Source: Trema orientale
Taxonomy: Eukaryota > Streptophyta > Magnoliopsida > Rosales > Cannabaceae
NCBI GenBank assembly: GCA_002914845.1
Contig: JXTC01000146.1
Span: 276,217-340,216 of the forward strand
Direction: 5' to 3'
DNA length: 64,000 bases
Part shown: piece by piece, positions 10,913 through 23,916 of the stretch
How the letters are laid out: each line of letters starts with the position of its first letter
Position numbering within the stretch: position 1 is the first letter of the stretch
The notes under the pieces: generated by a model
Told to the model about the DNA's origin: nothing
Database searches by the model: none
Seen by the model: the letters and a program-made list of their open reading frames with translations, nothing else
Made by a program: the position numbers and the translations under genes

Positions 10913-13900
10913 ATATTAGACTCAGGGTGTTCGTTCCGTATGACACCAAACAAACACTGGTTTGAGGAATTTAAGCAGATTGATAATGGTCAGGTACTCC
11001 TAGGGAATAATAAGGGGTGTAAAGTTGTAGGAATTGGCACCGTAAGAATTAAAATGCACGATGGTGTGGAAAGAGTGCTAGAAAATGTAAGATATCTTCC
11101 TGAATTGAAGAGGAATTTGATCTCACTAGGCACTTTGGATTCAAAAGGCTACAGTTACAAGGCTGAAGGTGGACATCTCAGAGTTTCAAGAGGCTGTCTA
11201 GCTGTAATAAAAGGTGTGAAGGAAAATGGGTTGTATGTTCTACAAGGAAACACTGTGAATGGAGTTGCAGCTACAACTTCTGATGACAGCATCCAAAAGG
11301 CTCAATTATGGCATTAAAGATTGGCACACATGAGTGAAAGAGGTTTGCAAGAACTGCAGAAGCAAGGTCTGTTATGCGGAGACAAGCTTGGTAAACTCAG
11401 ATTCTGTAGACATTGCATTTATGGTAAAGCAACAAGGCTAAGGTTCAGCAAAGCAGTTCACACTACCTCACATATACTGAACTTATGTGCATTCAGATTT
11501 GTGGGGTCCATCAAGGCATCCTACACCAGGTGGTGGCAGATATTTCATCTCAATAATTGACGACTACTCAAGGAAAATCTGGTTATCGTTTTGAAATCCA
11601 AGGATGTGGCTTTTCAAAAGTTCAAGGATTGGAAGAAAATGGTGGAGGTACAGACTGGTGGGAAATTCAAGAATTTGAGAACAGATAATAGTTAGGAGTT
11701 TCTTAAAAATGAATTTAAGAGATATTATAAAGATGAAGGGATGGTCGGACACAAGACTGTAAAAGATACCCCTCAACAGAACGGGTTGGCTGAGAGAATG
11801 AATAAAACTCTTCTTGAAAGAGTTAGATGCATGCTGCCTTTTGCTAACTTGCCCAAGAAATTTTAGTTTGAAGCTATGAATACAGCAGCTTACTTGATTA
11901 ACAGGTGTCCCTCAGCTGCAATTGGCTTTAAAACACCATAGGAAACGTGGAGTGGTATTGCCCCAAGGTATGATCATCTTAGAACCTTCAGTTGTGTTTC
12001 TTATGCACATGTTAAGCAAGGGAAACTTGATCCCGGGGCTGTAAAGTGCATGCTTGTGGGTTACCCTGATGGTGTAAAAGGGTACAAGCTGTGGTTTACT
12101 GATGAGAGTGTTTCTAAAAGGTTCATAAGTAGAGATGTGACTTTCAGAGAAAATGAGATGTACTTGAAGAAGTCTACAGCTGAAAACTCTACTTCTGAGA
12201 ACAATCAGGGGGTCAAAGTTTAAGGTGGAGCTGCCTGCTACTAATACTCCAGTTCCAGATAATCAAGGTGATATGATTGAGAATATAGAGCAGCTTGGTC
12301 TAGATCAGCAGGAAGAATTGCAAAATCATCAACTGAGCAGGGATAGAACCAGGAGACAGATAAGGGCACCTGACAGGTATGGTTTTGCTGAATATATTTC
12401 ATTTGCATTGACAGTTGCCAGAGATATAGAAGGGGTTGAACCTATGAGTTATAAAGAGACATTGTCAGATAAGAATAGTTTCAAATGGGTTGAAGCTATG
12501 AACGATGAAATGGAAAGTCTAAAGAAAAACCAGACATGGGTTCTAGTTGAGAAACCTGTAGGACAAATTAATTGGATGCAAGTAGCTTTATAAGCTAAAA
12601 GAAGGTATACCTGGGGTTGAAAAAGCAAGGTATAAAGCTAGGTTAGTAGCTAAAGGATTTACTCAAAGAGAAGATATAGATTTTAATGAAATCTATTCAC
12701 CTGTGGTAATGCATACTTCAATTGGTGTCTTATTAGCTTTAGTAGAACAATTAGATGTGAAAACAGCCTTCTTGCATAGAAATTTAGAGGAAGAGATTTT
12801 TATGGCTCAACCTGAAGAGTTCAAAGAAAAGGGAAAAAAAAAAATAAGGTGTGTTTACTGAAAAAATCTCTATACGGTTTAAAGCAGTCCCCAAGACAGT
12901 GGTACCTCAGATTTGATGACTTTACGATAAGCTCAGGTTTTTCTAGAAGCATGTATGACAGTTGTGTTTATTACAAATGGATTGATGGAAATATGGGCAT
13001 ATTTTTGTTACTATATGTGGATGATATGCTAATAGCATCTAAGGATAAAACAGCTATACAAAAGTTGAAAATTCAGCTGAGTACTGAATTTGAAATGAAG
13101 GATTTGGGCAGTGCCAAGAAAATATTTGGAATGCAAATTGAAAGAGACAGAACCCGAGGAAAGATGTTCATATCTCAGAGTGGTTATATGAAGAAGGTCT
13201 TGTCAAAGTTTTCAATGGATGCTTCAAAACCAGTCTCAACACCTTTAGCACAACATTTTAAGTTGTCTGCAAAGATGTCACCAGTTACTGATGTAGAGAA
13301 ATCTTATATGGACAAAGTTCCATACGCAAGTGCAGTGGGCAGCTTAATGTACGCCATGGTGTGTACAAGGCCTGATTTGGCTCATGCTGTTAGTGTAATA
13401 AGCAGGTACATGTCAAATCCTGGTAAACAACATTGGGAAGCTGTTAAGTGGACTTTAAGGTATCTCAAAAAGACAACAGGGTATGGTTTGTTATATAATC
13501 AGAATAGTGATGAAGCAGAGGAAGTTAACAGGGTATTGTGACTCAGATTGTTCAGGTGATCTTGACAAGAAGAGGTCCCTTACTGGCTATTTGTTCACTT
13601 TATTTGGTAATACTGTTAGCTGGAAAGCTTCTCTGCAATCTGTGATAACACTATCTATAACTGAAGCTGAGTACATGGCTGTCACGGAAGCTACTAAGGA
13701 AGCTTTGTGGCTACATGGCCTGGTTGCTGAATTGGGAGTGAAACAAGGTCAGGTTGATATTTGGTGTGATAGTCAGAGTGCAATCCATCTGACTAAGAAC
13801 CAAATGTTTCATGAGAAGACAAAGCATATTGATGTAAAAATGCATTTTGTCAGAGATATAATTTCAGCTGAGAAGGTTCAAGTTAAGAAGATTCACACTG

Positions 13901-13998
13901 ATGAGAATCCTGCAAACATTATCACCAAACCAGTGACTTCAGTCAAGTTTGAAAGGTGTTTAGGCTTGATTGGAGTTACTGAGTTTAAGCCAGGGTGA
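10913..13998 (+). pseudogene. copia pol remnant: protease, integrase, reverse transcriptase, RNase H
   Basis: Domains in order: protease with DSG active-site motif at 10919; GAG-pre-integrase and HHCC zinc-binding region (H..H near 11320-11335, C-x2-C near 11408), with a TAA at 11315-11317 between; integrase core (about 11480-11850), frameshifted near 11480 and again near 11590, with in-frame stops near 11695 and 11865; reverse transcriptase (12225-13541) with YVDDM at 13014-13028; RNase H (13483-13998), ending in TGA. The RT frame is broken near 12590, and RT and RNase H are separated by one frameshift near 13530. The last 1.1 kb is the best preserved part. Canonical copia order places integrase before RT, as seen here. 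Confidence 0.9.
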
Positions 13999-14070
13999 TG
14001 AAAAGGAGAGGAGCTGATGGTGAAGCTAATTCAAAGTGAAGACTGCACAAAGTGGCCCAAGGTGGAGATT

Positions 14071-14562
14071 TGTTGTTATTGGTCCAATTTGTCAGTCGGT
14101 TAGATTAGTTACAAAGTTTTTAGTTAGTTAAAAGCTATTAGTCCTACAGAGTCATATCTTAGTGATACACGTGTCTTCTGGATTGAATATAAAAAGGGGC
14201 ATATGTAATGTAAGACGAGAGGTCTGGCCTAGAGTGCTTTTGGGTATTATTGTATAATAAACACGAGAGGTCTGTAAGGCACTGAGAGAGAAGTTTTCTT
14301 TTAAAGAAAAACAACTTGAGAGAAAAAGGGGTTTTGAGTGAAAACAGATCAGGGGCAGAGATCTTGGGCGTGTTGTATACATGGTTAACTTTGTAGTCTT
14401 GTACTTGGATAGTGGATTAGCTTCGCCATTGGCAAACTGGATGTAGATTCCCATAATGGGAATTGAACCAGTATAAATGCTCTGAGTGTTCTAGAGTTTT
14501 CTGGGTAGTCTTTATTAGAGATTTTGGCATTGAGATTCAAGTGGGTTCTGTTCTATTCATCA
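14071..14562 (+). repeat. 3' LTR of the copia element
   Basis: 492 bp copy of the 5' LTR with the same TG start and CA end. It is preceded by the purine-rich tract AAGGTGGAGA. It differs from the 5' LTR by about 20 substitutions and one indel counted by eye. Confidence 0.93.
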
Positions 14563-14569
14563 CATTCAC

Positions 14570-15632
14570 GTTCCAATATGACCTTGCATTAATTTCAGTT
14601 AATAATCATTTGAGTATATTCAAAGTCAATGTTCAATGTCAACAGGTTTGAAGACATTATTGTATTCCACTTCATGAAAATAATATTAAAATCTTTTCCT
14701 CTAGTTTAAAGTTGACATGCTTTTAACTTTCTGTAACTCTGCTTGTAGAGTGAGACAATGAATCTTTGGGAATGAATATAAATAACATCCTATCTTTTTT
14801 CGATCAATAACTTATTCTATTTGAAAGTTTTATTTGAAAGTTTCCCACAAAATTTTTTTAACCTACTCCTAACCCTTTGGTGGAAACTCCGGAGTTATGA
14901 ATAATATTGTGCCAGCTCCTTCGTAGGACCATAGTTGGTTGTATTTCATAGCATCAAACATTGGACCAGAGGCCAGGGGCTGATTCTGATTATGAAATTA
15001 TGCCTAAAAAGCATAAGCCGCTTTTTGGTAATTGATTTCAGAAATAATTGTCAAATAGGCACAGAATCCAGTCACTTGTCCCTGCAGTTATGACCATGTT
15101 TTTAATCTGTGCTTCTAGCTGAATTAGAACTTTTTAAGCAATAATGCCAGACTAGCATAATTAAAGGTAGAGAAAGCATTATCGTGGTCCTAAAGACTAT
15201 CCTGTTAGATGGAGAGATCTCTCTTGTCAAAGCATGTCCAACTAATAGACCAATATTACTTCATCCAAAAAAAAAAAAAAAGGTAAAAAACTGATAAAAG
15301 TAATTTACGATGAGATTAAAAACTTGATAAAGGGAATGTGATATATCAAATACATGTTTAGAGGTCAACATATGAAAACGTTCAACTCAGGTTGGTGAGT
15401 CATGAGTGTTGACTTCAAGCCCTCAATAACGACATAGAAACATTAATGACATATATACCGTTAATACAACGTAACTGGATGAGGCACTTAATTGCACAAG
15501 TAAAATGGATAAGGTATTTGTTTATTTCAGTAATGAAAATGACCACTTTAGTAATACTTTATCCTGTTTTTCTACGTTTTGTTTACTTATCACACGCGAA
15601 CATAGACCTTAATTGCGAATCATAAACAACTT
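14570..15632. other. spacer between copia element and next transporter
   Basis: This is the original upstream region of the dead transporter, displaced by the copia insertion, and also the 3' flank of the gene at 15633. No exon or repeat was recognised apart from an A run near 15267-15281. Confidence 0.6.
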
Positions 15633-18600
15633 CTAATGAAGAAAATGTGCAATTGATGCTTGTATTTCTTCTAAAGTCCGCCCTTTAGTCTCAGGTACTA
15701 GCTTCGCAACGAAAAGAACAGTTAAGGCACCGACCGCCGCATACAAGAAAAATGTTCCTGCAGTAGCTTAGCTTACACGTTATTGAACAGAGGAACAAAA
15801 GAACAGAAATGGAAGAACGAATTTGATGAGTGTTATAGTAGTTGTACCTGAGGAGCTCCACTCCATCAGGAAATTGAATGTATACGTAACTATCCAAGAA
15901 CATGACCAATTCGCCAAAGTCACAAGGCTTCCAGCCGAACCCTTAACATTTATGGGGAATATCTGAAATGGAAAAACTCATTGATTTGACTCTGAAGTCA
16001 TACTTTTTTCTAATGAACTTTGCCATAATTTCATTAACAAAAGGATAAACGAGAAGCAAGCTTTTTTTTTCACCTCTGACATTATAACCCAGGGTAATCC
16101 TGCCATGCCCATTACAAATGCTACAGTATAACCCTGAATGTAAGAAGAATTCAAATCTGTGTGACATTGATAAATTGATAGTTCCTTAAAAAAAAAAAAG
16201 AATGGCTATGTCATGTGCGCATAGTTTATGATGTATCTGAATGTACCATTATCGCAATAAACACCAGTATAGGAGTGAGATGCTGCAAGTGTTGGATGCC
16301 CTATACATAAATATTAACAAGGAAAAAAAAAAGGTGATTTTTAGAGTACGATCATATGTAAATAAGGCATATATTCACCAAAAATAGAAAAGTATCCAGA
16401 TTTGGTTTGTGGATACCAGAAATAAGAACGAGAAGCCAAGAAGAAGGCAGCTCAAGCACGTTCCTGCTGCAGAAATCTGCATACATTGGTGAAACCTGAC
16501 TATTAACTTTGTATATCATCTAGGTAGTATATTAGAACCTTGAGAAATAGTTATCGTAATTACACCATTAGAAGTGGTCGTCTTCCTAATTTGTCCGTCA
16601 CTAGAACACTTAACGCAACAGCAGGTATCTACAATAGAACAAAATGTACATTTGAGATCCATATTATATGCATATTTATAATATACATATGCATAAATAG
16701 ATATCTAGGTTACACCATTGACCTGCAAGAATTGTGAAACTCATGTACCTGGATAATAGCCACTGATATAGTGCCAACACTACTTGAAAAGCCTGTAAAA
16801 GGTAGAGATTCAACTTCAGAGATGTTCCTGTGTTTTCTGTTTAAATTATTTGCAGCAATATTGAAAAAATTTTACTTGCCAGCATTTTTAAAAATAGAGC
16901 TAGAGTAGAAAAGAATCGCAGTGTTCCCCCCAAATTGTTGCAGTACCATTATCCCAACTCCAACCTAAACCAATTATGTGCAGACCAAGTCTCAGACACC
17001 TTAGGAAAAAAGCACTAATATATCTGTCATTTTTCATAATTTCTTTTCTAGTTAAGGCAGCTCACAATGAGTGCATGAGCATATCTCCATTGGAACAAGT
17101 CTAGAAATCTATCCGAGTTCTGCTGAAAGGTTTCTGTATAATCCTGCCACAAAGTTGGGGCACCATGTTAACTTATTTTTTGTGCCAATATAATGTTTAA
17201 GCTTAGTACTAGACACTAAAAACAGTTTCCCACTAGTTTTTGTGGAACTGCTATCCCAAGAATATGTAAGTTAAAGGATTTACTATAATTTCAGCTACTT
17301 CCTCAGAGATATCAGCAATTTTCCCCCTCAGACTCTGCAGTGCAGTTTCAAGCTCTTTGTGTTTACCAACTTTTGCCTGCAAATAAGTTTTTAATCAGAA
17401 TCATTTGAAGATTCTTATTGAGACTTTCCTCCTCACAGGTATATGCATGCTTACCACTGGCAATCAGAGTACAGGAAAATAAGTTATATTGCAGGTGGAG
17501 ATGCATAACAGATATTCACTTGTGTTATAGAAGTACAATTCTAAATTCATTTGAAAATCTGGACAAATGAAAATTCCGTTTCATGTTCTCTCTTTTCTTT
17601 GTTGTCTTATTGGACTCACCNATCCTAAAATATGTAACAGAGATGGAATGGCACCTGAAAACAATATCAATTACTTTAAAATTGATTTCTAAAATTTTTT
17701 TTTGTCCATTTTGAGACTAAATCAGTAGGGGTTAGAGGAACTGAATGAATTGTTTACCAATTATAGCTAAAGTGCGCCAGCTAACAGCATTTCCAATGAA
17801 GTACATTAATGAAATCCCACAACAAAGCATCAACTGTCCACTTGAACAAAATTCAGGTTTATGTCAAAATAATAATAATAATAATAATAAGAAGCAATCA
17901 TTAGAAGACTAAGGAATAGGTTCTTGGTTCTAATATTCCCAAGGTCTAAGTTGAACCTGATACGCAGAAGTCAATCTTCCTCGAATACTCTTTGGAGATA
18001 TTTCAGCTATGTATACTGGTACCTGTCTAGTGAACAAGAATCTGGTTATTGCAAATGTAATTTGAGGATAACCAAATGTAATTTGAGGATAAGCCAACGG
18101 ATCATCAGATCCCATGGAAATTACCGCATAGCAGATAAGCCCATTTCCAAATCCAAGTAAAACTCTTCCAAGGTCCAGCCACCAAGCATTCTATGCCAAT
18201 CAATGATTCAGTTTTATACCCAAGAGATAAAAAAAAATAATAATAAAAAATAAATAAATAAAAAAAGAAAGAAAGAAAGAAAGAAGGGAAAAGGAAAAAA
18301 CAGTCACTAACACAAATACAAAACACTAACTTAATTGATGCTGTTTTGCAAAACTAGATAGTTAGAAATTCAATTACACTTGCCAAGGCTTTCTATTTTA
18401 AACCCAGTTCAAATTCGTGTTATTCAATCTGTTTCCATAAATCACGTATGTATAGACGTTTACATCTTCTCACTCAAATGAAATAAATCACATTATCAGT
18501 TATGAAAAGGGAAGAGAAAACCTTTCCAAATGCTATAGCAAGCCAACCTGCAGTGCTTAATACTTCAGATAACCACATTGTCTGCGCCAAGAGTTACAAA

Positions 18601-19388
18601 CAACAAGTTGGTATATAGATACTCAAAAACAAAAAATTTCACAAAAACCAACTATAACTAAGGATAGTGCCAAAATCTTACAGCTCTTCGACCTGTGAGA
18701 TCAGCCAGCCTCCCATTCAATACTCCACCTATCATGCCTCCAACTGTCACCATCGAACCGAAAACCGAGTACTACATATTAAGAAGAGTACTCAATCACA
18801 CTTATTAAAAGACCCCAAAAAAATTTTCCAAGGTAGTGAAATAGTTAATACGTACAGCTGCAACAGAGAGGTCCAAATCTTCCATGATTCCAGATTGAGC
18901 AGGTGAAGAATAACCAACCTGCAGGGCAATCATTCACAGAACATGCTTTTTGTTTATAAACTCAAAGATTCAAAACTCTTCCTTCTCAACTTGAATTACA
19001 AGAAACACGAAATTTAGTTTGTTCATTGATAATTCCTAGCTAATTCTGAAAACCCAATATCCCCAATTCAAAACACTAAATACCCACCAAAATTTAGAGT
19101 TCACCGAATGAAGAACACAACTAAACCACAAGGACACAACTAAACTAAGTTTTCCCATTTCTATTGTATAAGTCCAAACTTGGTAACGACCAAGGAGACT
19201 GACAGAGAAGCAAGAAGAGAGAATGATGTGATGGGAAGGGTATATCGTACAATGCAACCATTGCAGAGAGCGCCGCAGAGAGCGACCAAAGTGCTGAAAA
19301 AGACAAAAGGAGTCGCTGAGGAGCTTTTATCTTCATTCGGGTTCGACCCAGTAAGCATAGGCCTTCTCAGTACTCCTCCTTCTTCCAT
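15633..19388 (-). CDS. ERD6-like monosaccharide transporter (MFS sugar porter), type A
   Basis: Eighteen exons: 19251-19388, 18856-18918, 18682-18771, 18522-18581, 18125-18190, 17957-18022, 17758-17833, 17620-17654, 17284-17376, 17066-17143, 16880-16964, 16749-16792, 16566-16628, 16417-16476, 16247-16300, 16074-16133, 15848-15962, 15633-15757. The product starts [12 protein letters not shown] and ends at TAG 15633-15635. Visible family motifs: TGRRA in the loop after helix 2, GR in exon 5, [15 protein letters not shown] (exon 6), QQFGGN (exon 11), DKLGRRP (exon 13) and PETKGR (exon 18). An N at 17621 replaces about 31 nt in exon 8 that should encode the PESPRW motif, so 466 aa is expected but 456 are readable. 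Intron 11 has a GC donor (G|GCAAGT). The exon 1 donor is GTACGA, a weak match. The family moves glucose or fructose, mostly across the tonoplast; substrate here is unknown. Confidence 0.92.
17621..17621. other. collapsed assembly gap inside exon 8
   Basis: A single N directly follows the intron donor side (CACC on the plus strand). In the intact paralog at 25897, 31 nt lie between the same two flanks (CACC and ATCCT). They encode the conserved PESPRW stretch. The loss is therefore most simply an assembly artefact. Confidence 0.8.
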
Positions 19389-19624
19389 GTTTTCTCTCTG
19401 TCGTCTTAGTTTCTTTTTTGCTGGAAACTGTTCTTAGTTTCTTGCTAGAAAATAATAAATGCCAAAAAAAAAAAAAAAAAAAAAAGAGAAGAAGAAAAGA
19501 GAGAGTAGGAAACTGATTTGCATCGCCATCATCGTTCTTGGAACTTTAGGACCTAATTTCGACATTTTAATAATCGCTATTAGTATTATTTTATTGAAGC
19601 CTTGTTACAACATTATAAAGGGAA

Positions 19625-20415
19625 GGGTAATGGCATAAAAATACTAAGATGTTTAGGTTTTTTTGGTAAGGGTTAATCAGGTAAAAATATCTTTGTTTTT
19701 AATTTTTATTTTTGAAAAATACCTTATTTTTCGAATTTTTGTAAATTAATAATATCATTTTTAAAATTCTGTAAATTAATATTTACGATTTTTATAAATT
19801 AATATTTTCACTTTTTAATTCTACAAATTAATATTTTGATATTTAAGATTTCTACAAATTAATACTCTCAGCTTTTGTTTTCTTTGTATATTTATACTAT
19901 GAGCAAATTAAAAGATGCGAACATCTCTCATTAACTTATTAAAAATATTTAGATTCTAGTATATTATCAGAAATTATTTTAGAACTACCTTTTTCGGTTA
20001 ATTGTTAAGGAAACACAATTTTTTTTTACCTCTCATTATAATTAACTATTTTTACCTCTCGTTCTTATTTTTTACTTTTTTTTTTAAATGAAAAGTGAAA
20101 TAAGCTAGCTACAAATATTTTTCATAAATTTTATTATTTTTAATAAGTTTTAATTAAGTTAATGATGACTACTACCATCTTTTCATTATTAAAATTAACT
20201 AATTGGGAAAATGTTAAAGTATTAATTTTTAAGAATTTTAATTGTTAGGGTATTAATTTACAGAATTCAAAAGTGAAGATATTATTTTACAGAAATTCAA
20301 AATCAGGATATTATTTTACGAAAATTTAAAATAAAGGTATTATTTTACAGACATTCAAAAGTCAGGACTTTTTTACAAAAAAGTTAAAAATTAGAGTATT
20401 TTAATATTATTATCC
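19625..20415. repeat. AT-rich foldback element
   Basis: The left end (GGGTAATGGCATAAAAATACT) resembles the reverse complement of the right end (GGATAATAATATTAAAATACT). The left half iterates TTCTGTAAATTAATATTT-like units and the right half carries the same units inverted (TATTAATTTACAGAATTCAAA). It is non-coding and lies about 240 bp upstream of the transporter ATG at 19388. Confidence 0.5.
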
Positions 20416-20683
20416 TTTTTTGTAATAAATAATTTTATATTTTACTTTTGCATGTTAATAATTGAAATTTTAAATCTCTGCAAATATATACCTCACTTGA
20501 GAAAAAGACTAATTTACCCATACTAAATTAATTAAAAATGTGGTTAATACTAATATATATGTTTTAAGCTTTTCTTTTTCACTTAAATTAAAAAAAAGGT
20601 TGAAATAATAAAAACAAAAATCTCTTGAATTTCGATGAAGAACGGAAGAAGGCAACAGAGGCAAGAACAGTACATCATCATCC

Positions 20684-20803
20684 ATGGCTACCTTAGCCTT
20701 CACAACCCCTCCCTCACTCTTACAGACCCAAAATCCCACAATTCGGCACACCCGGAACCCCAAATCTACGCCCAAAATTCCACTCATGATTCCCCTTTTA
20801 TAA
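20684..20803 (+). pseudogene. possible exon fragment encoding a plastid transit peptide
   Basis: An ATG in near-ideal plant context (CCATGGCT) opens a 39-codon frame ending TAA. Its product starts MATLAFTTPPSLLQT and is rich in Ser/Thr/Pro with Arg/Lys and almost no acidic residues, as in chloroplast transit peptides. No following exon or splice donor was found, so it may be a gene fragment moved here or chance. Protein family is unknown. Confidence 0.3.
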
Positions 20804-23569
20804 TACTAATAATATAACACAATAACTCGAAGTTGAGTCTCTTTGTTGGTTAAGTTGCACTCGTAAGACTGAGCTAAACAAAATTTTCCAAATAAAAAAT
20901 GAGGTTTTCTTTGGTTACCCGAAATATAGAAAAATGAAAACAAGAAAGTGAAAATTCCCAGCATCAAAAAATATTCAAGCCTAAAGTTTGTACATATATA
21001 TTGTCCCAACAAACCCAATATTGAAATTTCGTATGAAATTCTCACCCAAATCTAGTGACTAATCCAAGGTGAAAGGTGAGAGGTGAGATCATTTTTTATA
21101 GAAGCTGAGGTTATTTTTTATAGAAAACCCAAACATTAGGTTTTTTTTTGTCATTAACCCATAACATAATCTGCCCCCATTTCCTCAGGTTTAATTATTG
21201 AGTACTGATTAGAGAATAAAAAGTTACATTAAATTAGTTAAAATAGATATTACCTCATGTAAGTTAATGATTTCTCTAGCGTTACTCTTAATAATTATAT
21301 CAAAGACTTCACTACTTTCCGAAAGGAAAATATCAAAATATTGGTTTTTTTTTTTTTTTTTCAAGAAACATGATTTTCGTGTAATATTTAAGAAAACTTT
21401 ACTTGTATACTTGTACTTTTTAAGATATTCAAATGTTTTTGTGTTGGTCTACCTCTCTGCTTTGATTTTTGATTTGTAGGATCTCTAAAACCATAATTTT
21501 TTTCTTTTTTTTTTAATAAAAAAGTAATACCTAACTGTTAGAAAGGTGTTGACAATAATTTTTTATTTAATCTTAAATATATTTGGGATTGCTTCTATTT
21601 TCCGTTTTTAGCCTTTAAAAGCAGTTAAGGAAAAAAAAAAAAGAAAGGAGAAGGCATTTGATAAATTATTACTTTTGGTCAACAGATTTTAAATGTTGTT
21701 GTATAATCATTATTTTAAGCAAAATTTAAAAAGTAGGGTAATGGATGCTTTTCAAAATTGATTCTGTTGTCATATAAAATTATCTAAAATAATATTTTAC
21801 AGCACACATAATCTATAGTTTATCGAATACTGGATGTCACTTTTAAACAGCACAACAATTTTAAATTTACCAAACGTCTAGACATTTCTTTTCACAGCTA
21901 CTTTTTACTCATAATACAGCTATAACAGAGTTACAACACAACTGTAGCATAATACAACAAAACCAAATTGATCCTTTAATTCCAAATCAAGTTAATTATA
22001 TGCTTATAATAAAAAACTTAAAGTTTGAGAAGTTCATATATCTATTAGTATTAATAGAACCATGGATAGACTTGGACATGTGCCACCTACTGCTCATGCT
22101 ACTTCTTCTTATTTTATTATTAATATTTTTAATTATTTTGATTTCTTTTTAGCTTCTTTTTCCTTTTAATTTTTTTAATTATTATTTAGAGTTGTGATAT
22201 GTCCCACTTCATATTTGTCTTATCTCAATTTTTCATTTTATAATTTATATTCTTTAATTATCCTGTTCGTGTAACTAAAAATATTAAATATATAACTTAA
22301 GAATCAGTAAAAATTAATTATTTCTAATTCTTATTTGTTTCAACATAAATTTAAAACCCTAGAGTAATATGTTAACATAAATTTAAAATATCAACATAAA
22401 CTTACGTTATTTTAATTTTTGTATCATTGCATTGAAAGTTAAAGGGATCTTTTCATATTTCATGATCTCTTCAATTATATATGGATGTGCCCATAAATTA
22501 AAATATATTGTGAAAATGGTGGTCATAATTGGAATTTTATTTTTATATGTACCAAATACAACATCATGCCATCATACATTGATAAAGGCGTGGATAAGAT
22601 AGTGCTTCATAACATATCACAAAGTAAATAACAAAACAATTTAATTTTGCATTTGAAAAAAATTCTTTAAAACAAATTTACCGTAACAAAACTAATAAAA
22701 TCAATTAATTATATAACACAAACTAACGGGTCATGTGTCTTATGCACATACTTAGAGCATCTCCAACCACGAGCTGCTTACAAAATTTCTCTAAGAGAAG
22801 CAAAAAATGTGGGGTTCAATCTCCACCCCACTCCTTTACTAATCACTAACAGACGAATACTAAAAAAAAAAAAAAAAAAATAGATCATCTCAATCTCTTA
22901 TAAAAAAAAAAAAAAGAACAATGGTAATTTACACATGGATCCACATGTCCCACGTGTCCTTAATATTTTTCTTGTTATAAAGAATCCTTTTACACTTCAA
23001 TCAATTATTTCGCTGCCCCTGTCCCTGCCCCGCTGCCAACTTTTGCTTCCCGTTGACTTTTGTTTTTTTTTTCTTTTTTTTTTTATTGAATGAGATATTT
23101 CAGGAGTCCAGTCAACAAAGACACAGTCATATGCCAACCACCCCCCGAGTACTTTTTTCTTCTCTCTTTCCAAGCAAAAAATTACAATGAGAATAAATTG
23201 GTCTTTCGTACAATAAAAGTTTTCCTTTTGGCATTTCAAAAAAGGAATGACTAGACGATTTTTGTTTTTTTTTTTTGAGGATGACGACGAGGAGTTATAA
23301 TCATGCTATGAATGAAACCTGTCTTGTTACACATTAATATGGTAAAGACTTCTCAAAAAGATTTGGTTAGAATAGTATAATAATGAAATGATACTGTACA
23401 ACGTGATTGAAGTGGATGATTATGACAACTCAGCTCTATGTTAAAACTCAGCTTAGCTTGTTCTTAATTGAAAATTTTAAATTCTTAATCAGACACAGCT
23501 AGCACACAAACTGACTAAGCCCAATTAATTGGAAGAGGCAAGCAAGAAGCAATTTCCTATGTTTCTGAA
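20804..23569. other. gene-free AT-rich spacer
   Basis: No coding exon, RNA gene or complete transposon was recognised. There are many A and T runs (for example near 21344-21361 and 22862-22880). The sequence GAGCATCTCCAACCA at about 22754 resembles a common plant MITE end, but no matching partner was found. Confidence 0.6.
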
Positions 23570-23916
23570 TTATAGAAGCAAATGTGCAATTGAAGCTTGT
23601 ATTTCTTCTAAAGTTTGCCCTTTTGTATCTGGTACAAGCTTCGCAACAAAAGAGCAGTATCGAGCCGCCGATGGCCACGAAGATGAAAAATGTTCCTAGA
23701 GCAGCTTAGACTACAAGTTATTGTAAGGAAGAAAAGAAAGGGAAAGGAAGACAAACTTGGCGATTGATTGTTTAGTAGTAGTAATAGTAGTTGTACTTGA
23801 GGAGCTCCACTCCATAGAAAATTTGAAAATGGATGTAACTATCCAAGAACATAACGAAGTTGCCAAAAACTCATGAGGCTTATTCCAGCTGAACCTTTCA
23901 TGTTTATAGGAAATAT
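23570..23916 (-). pseudogene. ERD6-like transporter fragment, last two exons only
   Basis: Exon 17 (about 23796-23916) and exon 18 (23570-23695) align with those of the intact type A genes, including the segment before PETKGR-like sequence and the TAA stop at 23570-23572. Exon 18 is 126 nt instead of 125, so the frame is shifted. Exons 1-16 are absent: beyond 23930 the sequence is unrelated and runs into a copia remnant. The splice sites around the intron (23696-23795) still look usable. It is a truncated duplicate. Confidence 0.88.

Larger units (their letters stand above)
9493..14562 (+). mobile_element. Ty1/copia LTR retrotransposon, nearly full length, coding region decayed
   Basis: Two LTRs (9493-9985 and 14071-14562) flank an internal region with a primer-binding site close to the initiator-Met type (TGGTATCAAGAGCC, 9991-10004) and a purine tract before the 3' LTR (about 14060-14070). 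Coding order is gag, protease, integrase, reverse transcriptase, RNase H, which is diagnostic of copia. ATTCAC occurs directly before the 5' LTR (9487-9492) and one base after the 3' LTR (14564-14569), a probable target duplication. It landed 120 bp upstream of the ATG of the dead transporter, in the opposite orientation. Internal stops and frameshifts make it non-autonomous now. Confidence 0.95.

Noticed and set aside
22752-22770. Sequence GAGCATCTCCAACCA resembling the end of common plant MITEs
   Set aside because: No inverted partner or target duplication was found within about 1 kb, so an element cannot be delimited.
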